Source: Ruminococcus sp. (GTDB taxonomy: Bacteria; Bacillota; Clostridia; Oscillospirales; Ruminococcaceae). From it: a stretch of DNA of 62,464 nucleotides. Position numbers and translations under genes: made by a program. Positions 44,450 to 54,477 of this stretch are shown piece after piece. The DNA lies in contig JAISIC010000039.1 in assembly GCA_031262225.1 (NCBI GenBank), positions 1 through 62,464 on the forward strand. Direction: 5' to 3'. Each line of letters begins with the position of its first letter. Within the stretch, counting starts at the first letter, position 1. The notes under the pieces are model-generated. The model saw only the letters and a list, made by a program, of their open reading frames with translations. It was not told where the DNA came from and searched no databases.

Positions 44450-45292
44450 TTGATTATTGAAGTAGAAAATTTAGTGAAAAACTACGGCGATGTGAAAGCC
44501 GTGAGCGGCATCAGCTTTTCGGTTGAAAAGGGTTCGTTATTTTCGTTCTTGGGAACGAACGGGGCAGGGAAGTCCACAACAATAAGTGTGCTTACAACAC
44601 TTTTGCAGAAAACGTCGGGGCAGGTTAATGTCGGCGGTTATGATATTGATAAAGATTCTGAAAAAATACGAAATTTAATAGGTATCGTTTTTCAGGACAG
44701 TATTCTTGATAAAGAACTGACCGTGTATGAAAATCTGTGCGTTCGAGGGAGTCTTTATCCCGACATAAAGAACGTAAAAGAAGCGGCAAAAAGAGTTCTT
44801 ATGCTTACCGGGATTGACTATGCAAACCGCCGCTATAAGGCACTTTCAGGCGGGCAACGCCGGAGAGCAGATATAGCAAGAGCTCTTGTACATACACCCG
44901 AAATCCTCTTTTTAGACGAACCAACAACAGGGCTTGACCCTAAAACCCGTCGTGACATATGGGATCTGATCCGCGGTCTTCAAAAAAAACATGGTACGAC
45001 CGTTTTTCTCACCACTCATTACATGGAAGAAGCGGCGGAAAGCGATAATATTGTCATTATCGAGAAGGGTGAAATCAAAGCAGAGGGCACACCGGTTTCG
45101 CTCAAAGAAAAGTATTGCACCGATAAGCTGAAAGTGCTTATGAAAAACGGCGAGAAAATAGAACACGACATTCCTCGAACTATAGATGCGATACCTTTTA
45201 TAATTGAAAAACAAAACGAAATTGAAAATATCGAAATCATAAACGGCACGCTTGATGATGTGTTTTTAAACCTTACAGGAGGATTAAATTGA
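44450..45292 (+). CDS. ABC exporter ATPase (DrrA/CcmA-like)
   Basis: A 280-residue ATPase with TTG start. Walker A is GTNGAGKST, the signature LSGGQRRRADIARAL, Walker B ILFLDEPTTGLDP, and the switch histidine lies in LTTHYMEEA. The C-terminal part (about 215-280) matches the DrrA-type extension. It is coupled to the permease gene by a 1-base overlap. Likely regulated by the LytTR protein upstream; substrate unknown. Confidence 0.94.
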   Translation: MIIEVENLVKNYGDVKAVSGISFSVEKGSLFSFLGTNGAGKSTTISVLTTLLQKTSGQVNVGGYDIDKDSEKIRNLIGIVFQDSILDKELTVYENLCVRGSLYPDIKNVKEAAKRVLMLTGIDYANRRYKALSGGQRRRADIARALVHTPEILFLDEPTTGLDPKTRRDIWDLIRGLQKKHGTTVFLTTHYMEEAAESDNIVIIEKGEIKAEGTPVSLKEKYCTDKLKVLMKNGEKIEHDIPRTIDAIPFIIEKQNEIENIEIINGTLDDVFLNLTGGLN

Positions 45293-46158
45293 TGTTAATT
45301 AAAAGAAATATCACACTCTTTTTTCGTGATAAAGCAAATGTGTTTTTCTCGCTTTTGGCGGTGTTTATAATTATTGGTTTGTACGCGTTGTTTTTAGGCG
45401 GGGTGATGGAAGACAGCCTCGCCGAAATACCGGGGTTGTCGGTTGATGCTAAAGACAAACTTGACGTTATCGCTTCGTTGCTAATGCTTTCGGGAATGGT
45501 CGCAGTTACCGCTGTAACGGCTTCGCAAGGGGCTTTAGGCATTGCCGTTATTGACAAAACAACTGCGGCGAAAGATTTTCTGACATCTCCCGCCCCGCGC
45601 GGAAAAACTGTATTTTCTTACATAGTCGGCTCTGCCGTTTGCAGTGCCGTTATGACTGTTGCGGCACTCATTCTTTCGATAGTTTATATTGTTATTATCG
45701 GCGGTGAAATTCCCGCTTTTTCGCAGTGGGGAAAGATTCTTCTTGCACTTGTTTTGTCGGTGCTTTGTGCTAATTCCATGGTGTATTTTATTTCAACATT
45801 CATTCGCTCGGCGAACGCATTTACGGCTTTCTCGACCGTCCTCGGTACGCTCATCGGCTTTATCATGGGTATCTATATTCCGATAGGGCAGTTGCCGGAG
45901 GGCGTGGGTTGGGTTATTAAATGCTTTCCTATGTCACACGCGGCAAGTATGCTTAAACTGACTTTAGTTGATGACGAACTTTCTGCGGTTTTTTCACCTC
46001 CGGCTGCAGAAGCTATACGCGAACTCTTCGGCGTGACCTTCACCTACGGCGAATACACCTCCGGTTACTGGTTTTCGGCTCTCGTTCTGACTGCATTTAC
46101 GATGATTTTCTTTGGAGCAGCTGTAGTGTCCCAAAAGGTTCATTCACAAAAAATGTGA
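45292..46158 (+). CDS. ABC-2 type exporter permease
   Basis: A 288-residue membrane protein. The ATG at 45292 with AGGAGGA eight bases upstream is preferred over the adjacent TTG. It begins MLIKRNITLFFRDKANVFFS and has about six membrane segments with the ABC-2 pattern (a hydrophilic loop after the first segment, LTSPAPRGKTVF). It pairs with the ATPase upstream. Confidence 0.92.
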   Translation: MLIKRNITLFFRDKANVFFSLLAVFIIIGLYALFLGGVMEDSLAEIPGLSVDAKDKLDVIASLLMLSGMVAVTAVTASQGALGIAVIDKTTAAKDFLTSPAPRGKTVFSYIVGSAVCSAVMTVAALILSIVYIVIIGGEIPAFSQWGKILLALVLSVLCANSMVYFISTFIRSANAFTAFSTVLGTLIGFIMGIYIPIGQLPEGVGWVIKCFPMSHAASMLKLTLVDDELSAVFSPPAAEAIRELFGVTFTYGEYTSGYWFSALVLTAFTMIFFGAAVVSQKVHSQKM

Positions 46159-46240
46159 TGAAAATGTTATCTAAAAGATACCTGAATGTGATAAATATAG
46201 TTTATAATTAAAGTATACATACTCATCGGAGGCTTTAATT

Positions 46241-48643
46241 ATGAAAAAAATAACAACGTCATTTTTATCGTTATTTTTGTGTATTACTCTCTTAGCCGGT
46301 TGTTCAGAAGATGTCCTTACCGAACCCGGACTGAAAGATGTTATCTACAAATTTTCGGAATTTACGCCCATAGGTTTTAGCTATGACCTCCTCGTCGGTC
46401 TAACTTTTGACGACGATACTGTTTATATGGTTGTGCATAAAATGGAAGCTGGGGAAAATGGTGCTGTTGAGAGCTTTTATCTGCTTAAAACTGATACTGA
46501 CGGCAATGTTATCGAAAAGAAGTTGCTTTCATCTGCAACAGAAGCACAGAAGGCTGATATAGGTTATAAAACATACATGGCTATAAGTGTCGGAAGTGAC
46601 AATGACATTTATCTTGTCAGGCAAACAGCACTAAATACAGCACGTCCTAAAACAAAGCTCGTCTTTTCCAGTGGTGTTGATCCGAGAGACCCAGAGGGAA
46701 AAAACAAAACAGATGAAGTGCCTCTATACAAGACAGAAATTGTAATTCGAGCCGGAGCCGGTGACACCGAAACGGTTGTAGCAGATATAAACGGAAAACT
46801 TCAATCGCTTGGGGTTGACACTGAGTTAATGTATGTTTCAGACTTTGAGGTTGATAAGAAAGGATTCGCCTATATCACGGTAGGTATGGATTCAGTTTAT
46901 GCTTTTGACTTATCCACAGGTGAGATTGTGTTTGAAAACAAACCTGTTCCGCAGGGCGGGTATATAAGAGATCTTTATAAAAATGCAAAGGGTGAAATAT
47001 GTGTATTGACATTCAATACAATTACAGAAAACGACGAAACATTAAACAAACTGATTTTAAACCCGATAAACCCTAAAACCGGAAATTACGGAAAAGAAGA
47101 AATTATTGATGCTCCGGACGGTGAGAACTCAAATTTAGCTCCTTGCGATGGCAAATTTGACTACTACGGCTTCACCGCAGCGAAGATATACGGATATAAA
47201 AACGGCAATCGTGTCCTTGTCGCCGATCTGCCTGAATCGGGGGTTTACCTTTCGGAAGTTACAAAGGTTATTCCCGTTTCAGATAAAAAATTCCTCATTA
47301 CCGGCTATACACAGCAAACAATAGGACGTAATAAACTCTATAGCCTGACAAAAATCGCACCGGAAGATGTTCCCGATAAATCAATCATAACAGTAGCGGG
47401 GGTAGGGGGATCGCTTTATTTATCCGATTATATCAAAGAATTTAAACTCACGCATCCGCAGTATCAGATTGATTATAAACAATATGCCGTTGACAGTAAT
47501 ACGTCTTATACCTCAGCACTCACCGCATTCAATAACGATATAATAGCCGGGAATATTCCGGATGTAATTGTAATAGAACCGGAAATGCAATACGACAATT
47601 ATGTAAGAAAGGGTATGCTTGCCGATTTATATCCGTTTATCGATGAGGACACCGATTATTCACGAGAAGACTTTCTGGAGCCGATTCTAAAGGCATTTGA
47701 AACAGATGGCAAGCTATATTCGATTGCGCCCGCGTTTGAATTTGACACACTCGTCGGGAAAACATCAATTTTCGGTGAAAAACAAGGGCAAAGCTTCACA
47801 GAACTTCAAACTGCCGCTGCAAAATTTCCCGGTGGAAACCTTTTCGGCACAGGAGTTAACCGCGATGTTTTCATCGATGAGGTTTTGACAAGAATGGCGG
47901 GGGGATTTATTGATGAAGAAACCGGTGTATGTAATTTCGATTCAGATGAATTTATCTCACTTCTTGAATATGCGAAAAGCCTTCCCACACCTGCACCGGA
48001 TGCAGAGCCATATGAATCTATATTCGCACCGGGAGAGACAAACGACTACCGCGAGGATAGAACGCTTATTGAGCTTATGAACGTTTGGGATTTCAGACAT
48101 ATTGTTTCACTTGAAAAAATAGAGTTCGGAGAACCAGTTACGTTTTTAGGTTTCCCGAACGACTACGGCGGCAGCGGTATCTTAGTGAGACCAACTCTTG
48201 AAACAGCGATTATGGCGAAAGCTAAAAACCCGGACGGAGCTTGGGAGTTTGTTAAGGGGCTTCAAGTCTACGAGAGATGGGTACTTGTAAATGGGGGGTA
48301 TCCGCAGCTGTTGGTTTTCCCTATTCTAATGTCGGAGCTTGACATTGCAAAAGAAAAAGTAACTGTACCGCCGATTGAAACATGGTTCGGTGAGAGTTAT
48401 CCACGTCAGAACTGGCGGCGTGATGCAGATCTATCGAATCAGCCGGACAATACAGAAGCGGACAATGCGAAAATGTTTGCCGTGTTCGACAGTATTGAAG
48501 GTATATACAGAGAAAATACTGCGATTATAAATATTATTGACGAAGAGATAGAAGCCTTTTTTGCCGGAAGTAAAACAGCAGAAGAAACAGCGAAAATAAT
48601 TCAAAATCGGGCAACTACTTATCTTGAAGAAACCGGAGGTTAA
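46241..48643 (+). CDS. Lipoprotein: propeller-like N-terminus fused to a family-1 solute-binding domain
   Basis: An 800-residue lipoprotein; lipobox LLAGC (Cys21), GGAGG before the ATG. Residues of about 30-375 contain repeated short beta units with phrases such as NDIYLVRQT, GFAYITVG and YAFDLSTGEIVF, suggesting a beta-propeller. Residues of about 378-800 look like an ABC solute-binding protein: TAFNNDIIAGNIPDVIVIEP, an ADLYPFIDED hinge and NPDGAWEFVKG. No permease gene is near. It is closely related to the partial gene at 60602-62464 and less closely to its downstream neighbour. It may serve a distant transporter or act as a surface sensor. Confidence 0.88.
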   Translation: MKKITTSFLSLFLCITLLAGCSEDVLTEPGLKDVIYKFSEFTPIGFSYDLLVGLTFDDDTVYMVVHKMEAGENGAVESFYLLKTDTDGNVIEKKLLSSATEAQKADIGYKTYMAISVGSDNDIYLVRQTALNTARPKTKLVFSSGVDPRDPEGKNKTDEVPLYKTEIVIRAGAGDTETVVADINGKLQSLGVDTELMYVSDFEVDKKGFAYITVGMDSVYAFDLSTGEIVFENKPVPQGGYIRDLYKNAKGEICVLTFNTITENDETLNKLILNPINPKTGNYGKEEIIDAPDGENSNLAPCDGKFDYYGFTAAKIYGYKNGNRVLVADLPESGVYLSEVTKVIPVSDKKFLITGYTQQTIGRNKLYSLTKIAPEDVPDKSIITVAGVGGSLYLSDYIKEFKLTHPQYQIDYKQYAVDSNTSYTSALTAFNNDIIAGNIPDVIVIEPEMQYDNYVRKGMLADLYPFIDEDTDYSREDFLEPILKAFETDGKLYSIAPAFEFDTLVGKTSIFGEKQGQSFTELQTAAAKFPGGNLFGTGVNRDVFIDEVLTRMAGGFIDEETGVCNFDSDEFISLLEYAKSLPTPAPDAEPYESIFAPGETNDYREDRTLIELMNVWDFRHIVSLEKIEFGEPVTFLGFPNDYGGSGILVRPTLETAIMAKAKNPDGAWEFVKGLQVYERWVLVNGGYPQLLVFPILMSELDIAKEKVTVPPIETWFGESYPRQNWRRDADLSNQPDNTEADNAKMFAVFDSIEGIYRENTAIINIIDEEIEAFFAGSKTAEETAKIIQNRATTYLEETGG

Positions 48644-48644
48644 A

Positions 48645-50930
48645 GTGAAAACAGGAAGATTTTTATCTGTTATCTTGAGTACGATTATTGTCGCCGTCGT
48701 TTTTGCCGGATGCAATCAGAGCGTGACCGGAACGTGGAAGGACTATTGTTTTGAAGCTGTCCCCGTGATAAGCGGAGGAACAGATTTTGAAAGCATTTCA
48801 GAAATGGCTTATAACGGCGATAAATTTATAATCGCCGCTTATGACATCGATTACCCGGAGGACAGAAGCGACTATGATAACTATGTATATCATAACTATT
48901 TAGCTGCCCTCGACGAAAAAAACGGTGTTATCAAAAAGGTTGAAATATCAGAATATTACAGCAATTTTTACTCGGCTTCAGACGGAACTGTATATGCGGT
49001 TGAAATAATCGGTCAAGAATCAGTTGATAGTAACGGCATAACCAATTATGAATCAGAATATTATGTCGTTACAATTGATGAGGATTTGAATGTATCCCGT
49101 GTTCTTGACATATCGGAAATTATATCGGATTCGACCTATACATACATAACGGATTTCAAAGCTGATTCGCACGGCAACATTTATATTTTTGCCAATGAGA
49201 ATGCATACGGTTTTAATACCGCTTCCGGCAATCTCTTTTTCACCAAAAAAGCGACAGAAGTGAACGGTGTGATAAAAGGATTTGTCGAATCAACCTCGGG
49301 TGAGATGAATCTGATTATGTATGAGCTAACGTCAACCACCGATGGTTCAAAACTAACCGATGTAATCGCCGAAATAGATACTAATGACGGTTCACTCGGT
49401 GATTCTGTTCCTTTCCCGTCAGAGGAAAAAACCATCTCCGGCGGCAAAAAATATCCCTACTATACATACAATTCATCAAATATTTTCGGAATCAATCAGA
49501 AAACTTCGGAAAAAACTGTCATAGCAGATCTTCTTGCATCCGGCAGTGCATCTCTCGAATTTTGGGATATAGTTTACGTTTCCGACGAAAAGTTCGCAGT
49601 CTATGCCTCCGACCGGTCAACGCATATTAACGGCGTATATATGCTCGAAAAAATGGACCCTAAAACTGTGCAGGATAAAGTAATCATAAACGTGGCGGCG
49701 GTTGACTCAAATATATACGTTGATTATTTCATCAAGGAATTTAATCAAAAAAACAAAGAATACCAAGTCGAACTCAAAACATATGAAACCGAAGGCTCGT
49801 CCTATAGTGACAGACTGACCGCTTTCAATGCGGATTTTGCGGCAGGGAACACCCCCGACGTGCTGATAATAGACCAAAACATGGACTATTACAGCTATGT
49901 AAATAAAAATCTGTTTGTTGACCTTTATCCGCTTATTGACGAGGCCCCGGATATAAAAAGAGAAGACCTTGTGCAACCGATTATGAAAGCACATGAAACT
50001 AACGGCGGGCTGTACAGTATAACCCCGAACTATTGCATATATACATTCATGGGCAAAACGGAAATATTCGGCGAAAAGAAAGGGCAGTCGCTCGCCGAAC
50101 TTGAAGCTGCCGCAGCGGCTTATCCCGATGCAAAGCTTTTTTATAACAATAACAGTGCAAGCGATCTGGTGGCGAGCTTTGTAGATTATTCGCTGACCGA
50201 TTATGTAAACTACACCACGGGCGAATGTTATTTCGATACGCCTGAATTTATCGCTCTGCTTGAATCGGCAAAGGGTTATCCTATTGAAGTCAGTGATAGC
50301 TTAACGAATCCTGATGACTACCTCAATTCTATTATTAATGACAAAACTTTGATTTTTGAGTATTACATCGCTGACTTCCGCGATATAGTAAACATTGAAA
50401 AGACATATTTTGACGCTCCCGTCACACTGCTTGAATATCCGAGAAGAAACGGCGGTGCAGGTGCGTTTGTTGTAACGATGGATGAAGTTGCAATCCTTTC
50501 AAATGCAAAAAATCCCGAAGGTGCATGGGAATTTGTCAAAGAGTTTATGCAGTTTAAAGGACCGGAAGATAATCAAGAGGGATCTTACAGTAAATTTCTC
50601 CCGATATGGCAAAAACACATGGACGACCTTGCCGCCGATGCACTTTATGACCCTTACTACACTGATTTTTCAACAGGCGAAAGGGTTTACAAAAAAAACA
50701 ATACCTACATAAACGGTCAGGTGCTTCCCCTTCCCAATAACACCCCGGAGGATAACGCAAAGGTATTTGAGCTTATCGACGGCGTCACGCGTGTAAACCG
50801 CAACGACAGAAAATTATTACGAATAATCCGCGAAGATGCAGACCTATATTTTAGGGGTCAAAAATCCGCCGAAGAAACCGCCGCGATGATTCAAAACCGC
50901 GTTTCGACCTATCTTGCTGAAATAGGATGA
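48645..50930 (+). CDS. Lipoprotein: propeller-like plus family-1 solute-binding domain
   Basis: A 761-residue paralogue of the gene upstream. The GTG at 48645 is chosen because GGAGGT (48635-48640) precedes it and it gives a clean signal peptide ending FAGC (Cys23). The N-terminal part (about 30-340) has propeller-like units (NIYIFANENAYGFNTASGN). The solute-binding part (about 342-761) has TAFNADFAAGNTPDVLIIDQ, LFVDLYPLIDE and NPEGAWEFVKEF. It follows the paralogue by one base pair and is likely cotranscribed. The ligand is unknown. Confidence 0.86.
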   Translation: MKTGRFLSVILSTIIVAVVFAGCNQSVTGTWKDYCFEAVPVISGGTDFESISEMAYNGDKFIIAAYDIDYPEDRSDYDNYVYHNYLAALDEKNGVIKKVEISEYYSNFYSASDGTVYAVEIIGQESVDSNGITNYESEYYVVTIDEDLNVSRVLDISEIISDSTYTYITDFKADSHGNIYIFANENAYGFNTASGNLFFTKKATEVNGVIKGFVESTSGEMNLIMYELTSTTDGSKLTDVIAEIDTNDGSLGDSVPFPSEEKTISGGKKYPYYTYNSSNIFGINQKTSEKTVIADLLASGSASLEFWDIVYVSDEKFAVYASDRSTHINGVYMLEKMDPKTVQDKVIINVAAVDSNIYVDYFIKEFNQKNKEYQVELKTYETEGSSYSDRLTAFNADFAAGNTPDVLIIDQNMDYYSYVNKNLFVDLYPLIDEAPDIKREDLVQPIMKAHETNGGLYSITPNYCIYTFMGKTEIFGEKKGQSLAELEAAAAAYPDAKLFYNNNSASDLVASFVDYSLTDYVNYTTGECYFDTPEFIALLESAKGYPIEVSDSLTNPDDYLNSIINDKTLIFEYYIADFRDIVNIEKTYFDAPVTLLEYPRRNGGAGAFVVTMDEVAILSNAKNPEGAWEFVKEFMQFKGPEDNQEGSYSKFLPIWQKHMDDLAADALYDPYYTDFSTGERVYKKNNTYINGQVLPLPNNTPEDNAKVFELIDGVTRVNRNDRKLLRIIREDADLYFRGQKSAEETAAMIQNRVSTYLAEIG

Positions 50931-50943
50931 AATACGGCATCGT

Positions 50944-53900
50944 TTATTCATTGGATATGTCAGGCGGCCGGGAGGCTGTAAACTCCAGATATTTTTGATA
51001 CGCTGTTTTACCTCTGTATTCCGTCGCCTCTGTGCCATGATAGAGAATGTCGCGGTAGATATAATATACATCAAGGTCAAGCGATGCAAATTCATCCGCA
51101 AAAACAGTGTCGTGGGTTTCGGGAGAAATACCTCCAATAACATTTCGATTATATTCCGTGTCGCGAAGGGTCATTCCGAAGCAGACAGTAACGCCGCCGC
51201 CGAAATTTAAAGGATAATGGTTGTCGTCGCCGTAAACCGCAGAGAAATAGTCGGTTGCGGAAAATTCACCGTTTTCATAACTCAAATCAAAGCAGAAAAA
51301 CGAACCCATAAAATATGAATGAAGATAACCCGACCAGATCACAACATCGCCGTCAGCGTTTTTTGCAAAAAACGTTTCGCCGTCTTCGGGGTAAGCGATA
51401 AACGGATCTTCCGAAAGCGGCATGGTCGGGTTTTCGCTTTGCGGATCATAAAAATATATGTCCGCGTAGGTGTAGCGATTGTTATTCCAGACCTTGAAAG
51501 TTTCCGGTTTGCCGTCGCCGTTTATGTCTATAACGCCGAAAGTATAGTTATTCCCGCCCGGATACACATACATTCCGTTTATAAAATATAAATCCTTGAA
51601 ATCTTCACCTATAATCGCTTTTTCAATAGCTTTTTGTTCGTCGTAAAACTCCTGTGCTTCGGGAGAGATTTCGACATCGTAATATTCTTCGGGAACAGGC
51701 TCCCAATATTTACGCTCAAACACGTCCGGGAGATTTACTGCATACTTATCGATATATTCTTCACGGCTTGCGGGTTTGAGTATTCTCGCTGTATTCACAT
51801 ATAAATATTCATCGTATGCTTCAATTCCCGTTCGAAAATCCTCTTCATTGCCGCGATAAAGAGTGTTTTCATAAATCCAATAAAAATCGAAATTAACGGT
51901 TTTTGTGTTTGGGAAAAAAACCGTATTAAAATCCGACAGCGAGACATCGTCATAACCAAAAACGTCGCCCTTCATTTCGCCGTTATAATACATTCGGTCA
52001 ACGCGAAACTCGTTTGCATCATAGGTATCTATCTCCGCATAAAAATACCTGTCGGCAAAGATTTCACCCGATTCGCTTTTGGTGAATTCATAAAAATCAA
52101 TCTGCCCCACACGAGCGGAATGAAGGTATCCTGTCATCATAACAACATTTCCGTCCTTATTTTTTGCGAAGAATGTTGTACCTTCATTGGAAAAGCCCCG
52201 AACCTCCGTTTTAATAATCGGTTCAAGCGGATTCTCAGCATACATATCAAAAAAACTGATGTCACAATAACTGTAATCGTCCTGCTCTGTATATGTAAAA
52301 ACCTCGGGGTGCTCGTCACCGTCAAGATCGGCTATGCCGAAAATATGCACCGCATCCGTTGTCACATAACGCCCGTTTCTTTCGTTCGGCGCTTTACCGC
52401 CATGAATTGTATCGGCAAAGTTTGCTTCAAGATAGCTTTTTGCGAACTTATCAAGGTCTCCGGCAAGTTTGCGGGCTTCTACCGCAATCGGATCATTTTG
52501 ATCATTGAAAACAATCGTTTTGTCGGTAGGTCTCGAATCGTCCCACACCTTCGGATTATAAAGAAACATTTCCGGGAAATTAATAATCATATTTTTATAG
52601 CCGTCGGGGTATTTTTTGGTTACAGCAGTTTCAAAATGATTAAGCGTAATAAAATTTCCGTCAAGGTCAAAAAGCATTTCATAACGGGATGAATAAAAAC
52701 GTATGCCGTCATCTGTCAGCTCAAAATCCCAGTTATAATCAAGCTGATTTAAGCCGTCAATGAGTTCGCGGTTATTTTCATCAAAATAATAACAGGCATT
52801 GATTAAAGCTGCGTTGATTTTCGCAACTTCATCAGCCGGCATTATGTTTGATTTGATTTGAAAATAATAACGATAATCGTCCGGGTCATCAATAACAAAA
52901 TCGTCACGCTCATAGGGCGGAATGTTAATGTTTTGAAGCATTTCCGGATAGTTTATAAGCTCCGAAAAATCGCGATATTCCGAAACAATCGAATCCTCAC
53001 AGGTAACTAAACCGCTCGAAATCACCTTCGGAAAGACAAAATATGCGTTATCGTCCGGAATCAAAAACTCATCAACATTGAATTTATCAATCTTCCCGAG
53101 AAATCCGAAATAATCACATTTTTGTTGCAGGTCATACCAACGCGCTCCGTCTATATAGTACAAAACGTACTCATCAATAATCGGTGCAATATCAATATCT
53201 TTATAAAAAAGGTCGGAAAAATCCTCGATTTTTTCGCCGGTGAAAAGGTCCCAAACTGCATAATCACCGTTGCTTACATAAAGCGAAAGAAAACCATTGT
53301 AAATATTCCAAATGCAAGAACTACCTTCGGATATATATGCATCAATTTCCGCTTCAAGCTCTTTGTTTTTGAGGAAATTAACTTCACCGAGATTATCGGT
53401 ATCATAGTAAAGATACGCGTATTTTTCCGGCTTACCTGCCGGCTTTTCCTTGCCTGTACCTTTTTCATTGTAGACTTCATATATGGGCGGTGTTTCGATA
53501 TCTTTTATCGGTATATATCCCGCTTCAAGAACCGCAAGCTGTCCTTCATCGGAAATGATATAGTCGCGGAAAGCGAGCGTATCTTCATCGGCAGTTTCCT
53601 TATTATAATAAAGCATTGTTTGCGATAAAAGCGGATATGAACCGTCTGTAAAACTTTCGCGTGAAGGCAGTATTTTATCAACGGCAAGAAGAGCGACATT
53701 CCCGGCTGAAACCTGTCTTGAAGCGGCATAGGAATAAACGCTGTAACCGATTGCATACTTCCCGTTTGTGTAATCGGCAACCGCTTCAATCATATAGCCC
53801 ATATCGTTTATAGCCATTGTTGTCGGGGCGTCTGCAAGCGGCGTTTCGCCCATAAATTCGTTCATATACGATTGCGAGCCGCTTATTTCATTTCGCTGAT

Positions 53901-54465
53901 AAGCGATAATTTCGGCATCGTCGCCGCCGACTTCTTTCCAGTTTGTGATTTTTCCGGAATAGATATCGCGGATTTGTGCCTGTGTTAGATTTTTAACCGG
54001 ATTTTCGGGATTGACGATAAAGACAAAACCCTCAAGTGCAATTGGCTCTTCGCCGAGTGTGAAACCCTCTGTGTGCTCGGTAATAACACGCTGTTCGGGC
54101 GTTATTGGAACGGTTAAAATAACGTCCGCTTTTCCTGCAATAAGTTTGTCAAACGATTCAAAAGTCTTGCTGTGAATGGTATTATAGCGGTTTCCACTGT
54201 AATCTCCGCCGAGAAGCTTTGTTTTTATATATGCATGAAGCGGAATTGTCGAAGTTGAGCCGTCGATTATGGGGAGAGTTATTTTCGGTTCGGGGATTAT
54301 TACAGCAGTGGTTGTAACAGCTTCTGTTGTTGTTTCTTTGATAGTTGATATCTCAAATGTTTCCGCCGCGGTAGTCTGAGGCGTAGTTATTGTTTCAATT
54401 GTTTCCGGAGACGTACAGGACGTTAAGAGCAAAATCGCTGTTAATGTAACAATTATCTTTTTCAT
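50944..54465 (-). CDS. Giant lipoprotein with PstS-like domain and duplicated C-terminal module
   Basis: An 1173-residue lipoprotein with lipobox LLTSC (Cys17) and a Thr-rich linker (about 25-58). Residues of about 62-330 form a PstS-like domain in canonical order: DGSTSTIPLHAY, DIYSGKITNWKEVGG, then QRNEISGSQSYM and AIGYSVYSYA. The long remainder includes two related modules (from about 690 and from about 970), each with an acidic D-x-(D/N)-G-D motif (FGIADLDGDEHPEVF, FGVIDINGDGKPETF), a FFAKNxDGxVV strand and GYLHS. It is the third gene of a lipoprotein operon, after a 12-base gap. No transporter genes are close; role unknown. Confidence 0.83.
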   Translation of the reverse strand: MKKIIVTLTAILLLTSCTSPETIETITTPQTTAAETFEISTIKETTTEAVTTTAVIIPEPKITLPIIDGSTSTIPLHAYIKTKLLGGDYSGNRYNTIHSKTFESFDKLIAGKADVILTVPITPEQRVITEHTEGFTLGEEPIALEGFVFIVNPENPVKNLTQAQIRDIYSGKITNWKEVGGDDAEIIAYQRNEISGSQSYMNEFMGETPLADAPTTMAINDMGYMIEAVADYTNGKYAIGYSVYSYAASRQVSAGNVALLAVDKILPSRESFTDGSYPLLSQTMLYYNKETADEDTLAFRDYIISDEGQLAVLEAGYIPIKDIETPPIYEVYNEKGTGKEKPAGKPEKYAYLYYDTDNLGEVNFLKNKELEAEIDAYISEGSSCIWNIYNGFLSLYVSNGDYAVWDLFTGEKIEDFSDLFYKDIDIAPIIDEYVLYYIDGARWYDLQQKCDYFGFLGKIDKFNVDEFLIPDDNAYFVFPKVISSGLVTCEDSIVSEYRDFSELINYPEMLQNINIPPYERDDFVIDDPDDYRYYFQIKSNIMPADEVAKINAALINACYYFDENNRELIDGLNQLDYNWDFELTDDGIRFYSSRYEMLFDLDGNFITLNHFETAVTKKYPDGYKNMIINFPEMFLYNPKVWDDSRPTDKTIVFNDQNDPIAVEARKLAGDLDKFAKSYLEANFADTIHGGKAPNERNGRYVTTDAVHIFGIADLDGDEHPEVFTYTEQDDYSYCDISFFDMYAENPLEPIIKTEVRGFSNEGTTFFAKNKDGNVVMMTGYLHSARVGQIDFYEFTKSESGEIFADRYFYAEIDTYDANEFRVDRMYYNGEMKGDVFGYDDVSLSDFNTVFFPNTKTVNFDFYWIYENTLYRGNEEDFRTGIEAYDEYLYVNTARILKPASREEYIDKYAVNLPDVFERKYWEPVPEEYYDVEISPEAQEFYDEQKAIEKAIIGEDFKDLYFINGMYVYPGGNNYTFGVIDINGDGKPETFKVWNNNRYTYADIYFYDPQSENPTMPLSEDPFIAYPEDGETFFAKNADGDVVIWSGYLHSYFMGSFFCFDLSYENGEFSATDYFSAVYGDDNHYPLNFGGGVTVCFGMTLRDTEYNRNVIGGISPETHDTVFADEFASLDLDVYYIYRDILYHGTEATEYRGKTAYQKYLEFTASRPPDISNE

Positions 54466-54477
54466 ATAAATCTCCGC

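Noticed and set aside
46159..46240. Promoter for the first propeller lipoprotein
   Set aside because: TATAAT at 46203-46208 is present, but no acceptable -35 lies 16-18 bases upstream, so I do not list it as a feature.
52120..52692. Antisense ORF of 190 residues inside the 1173-residue lipoprotein gene
   Set aside because: No motif, no ribosome site, and the opposite strand codes a coherent lipoprotein.
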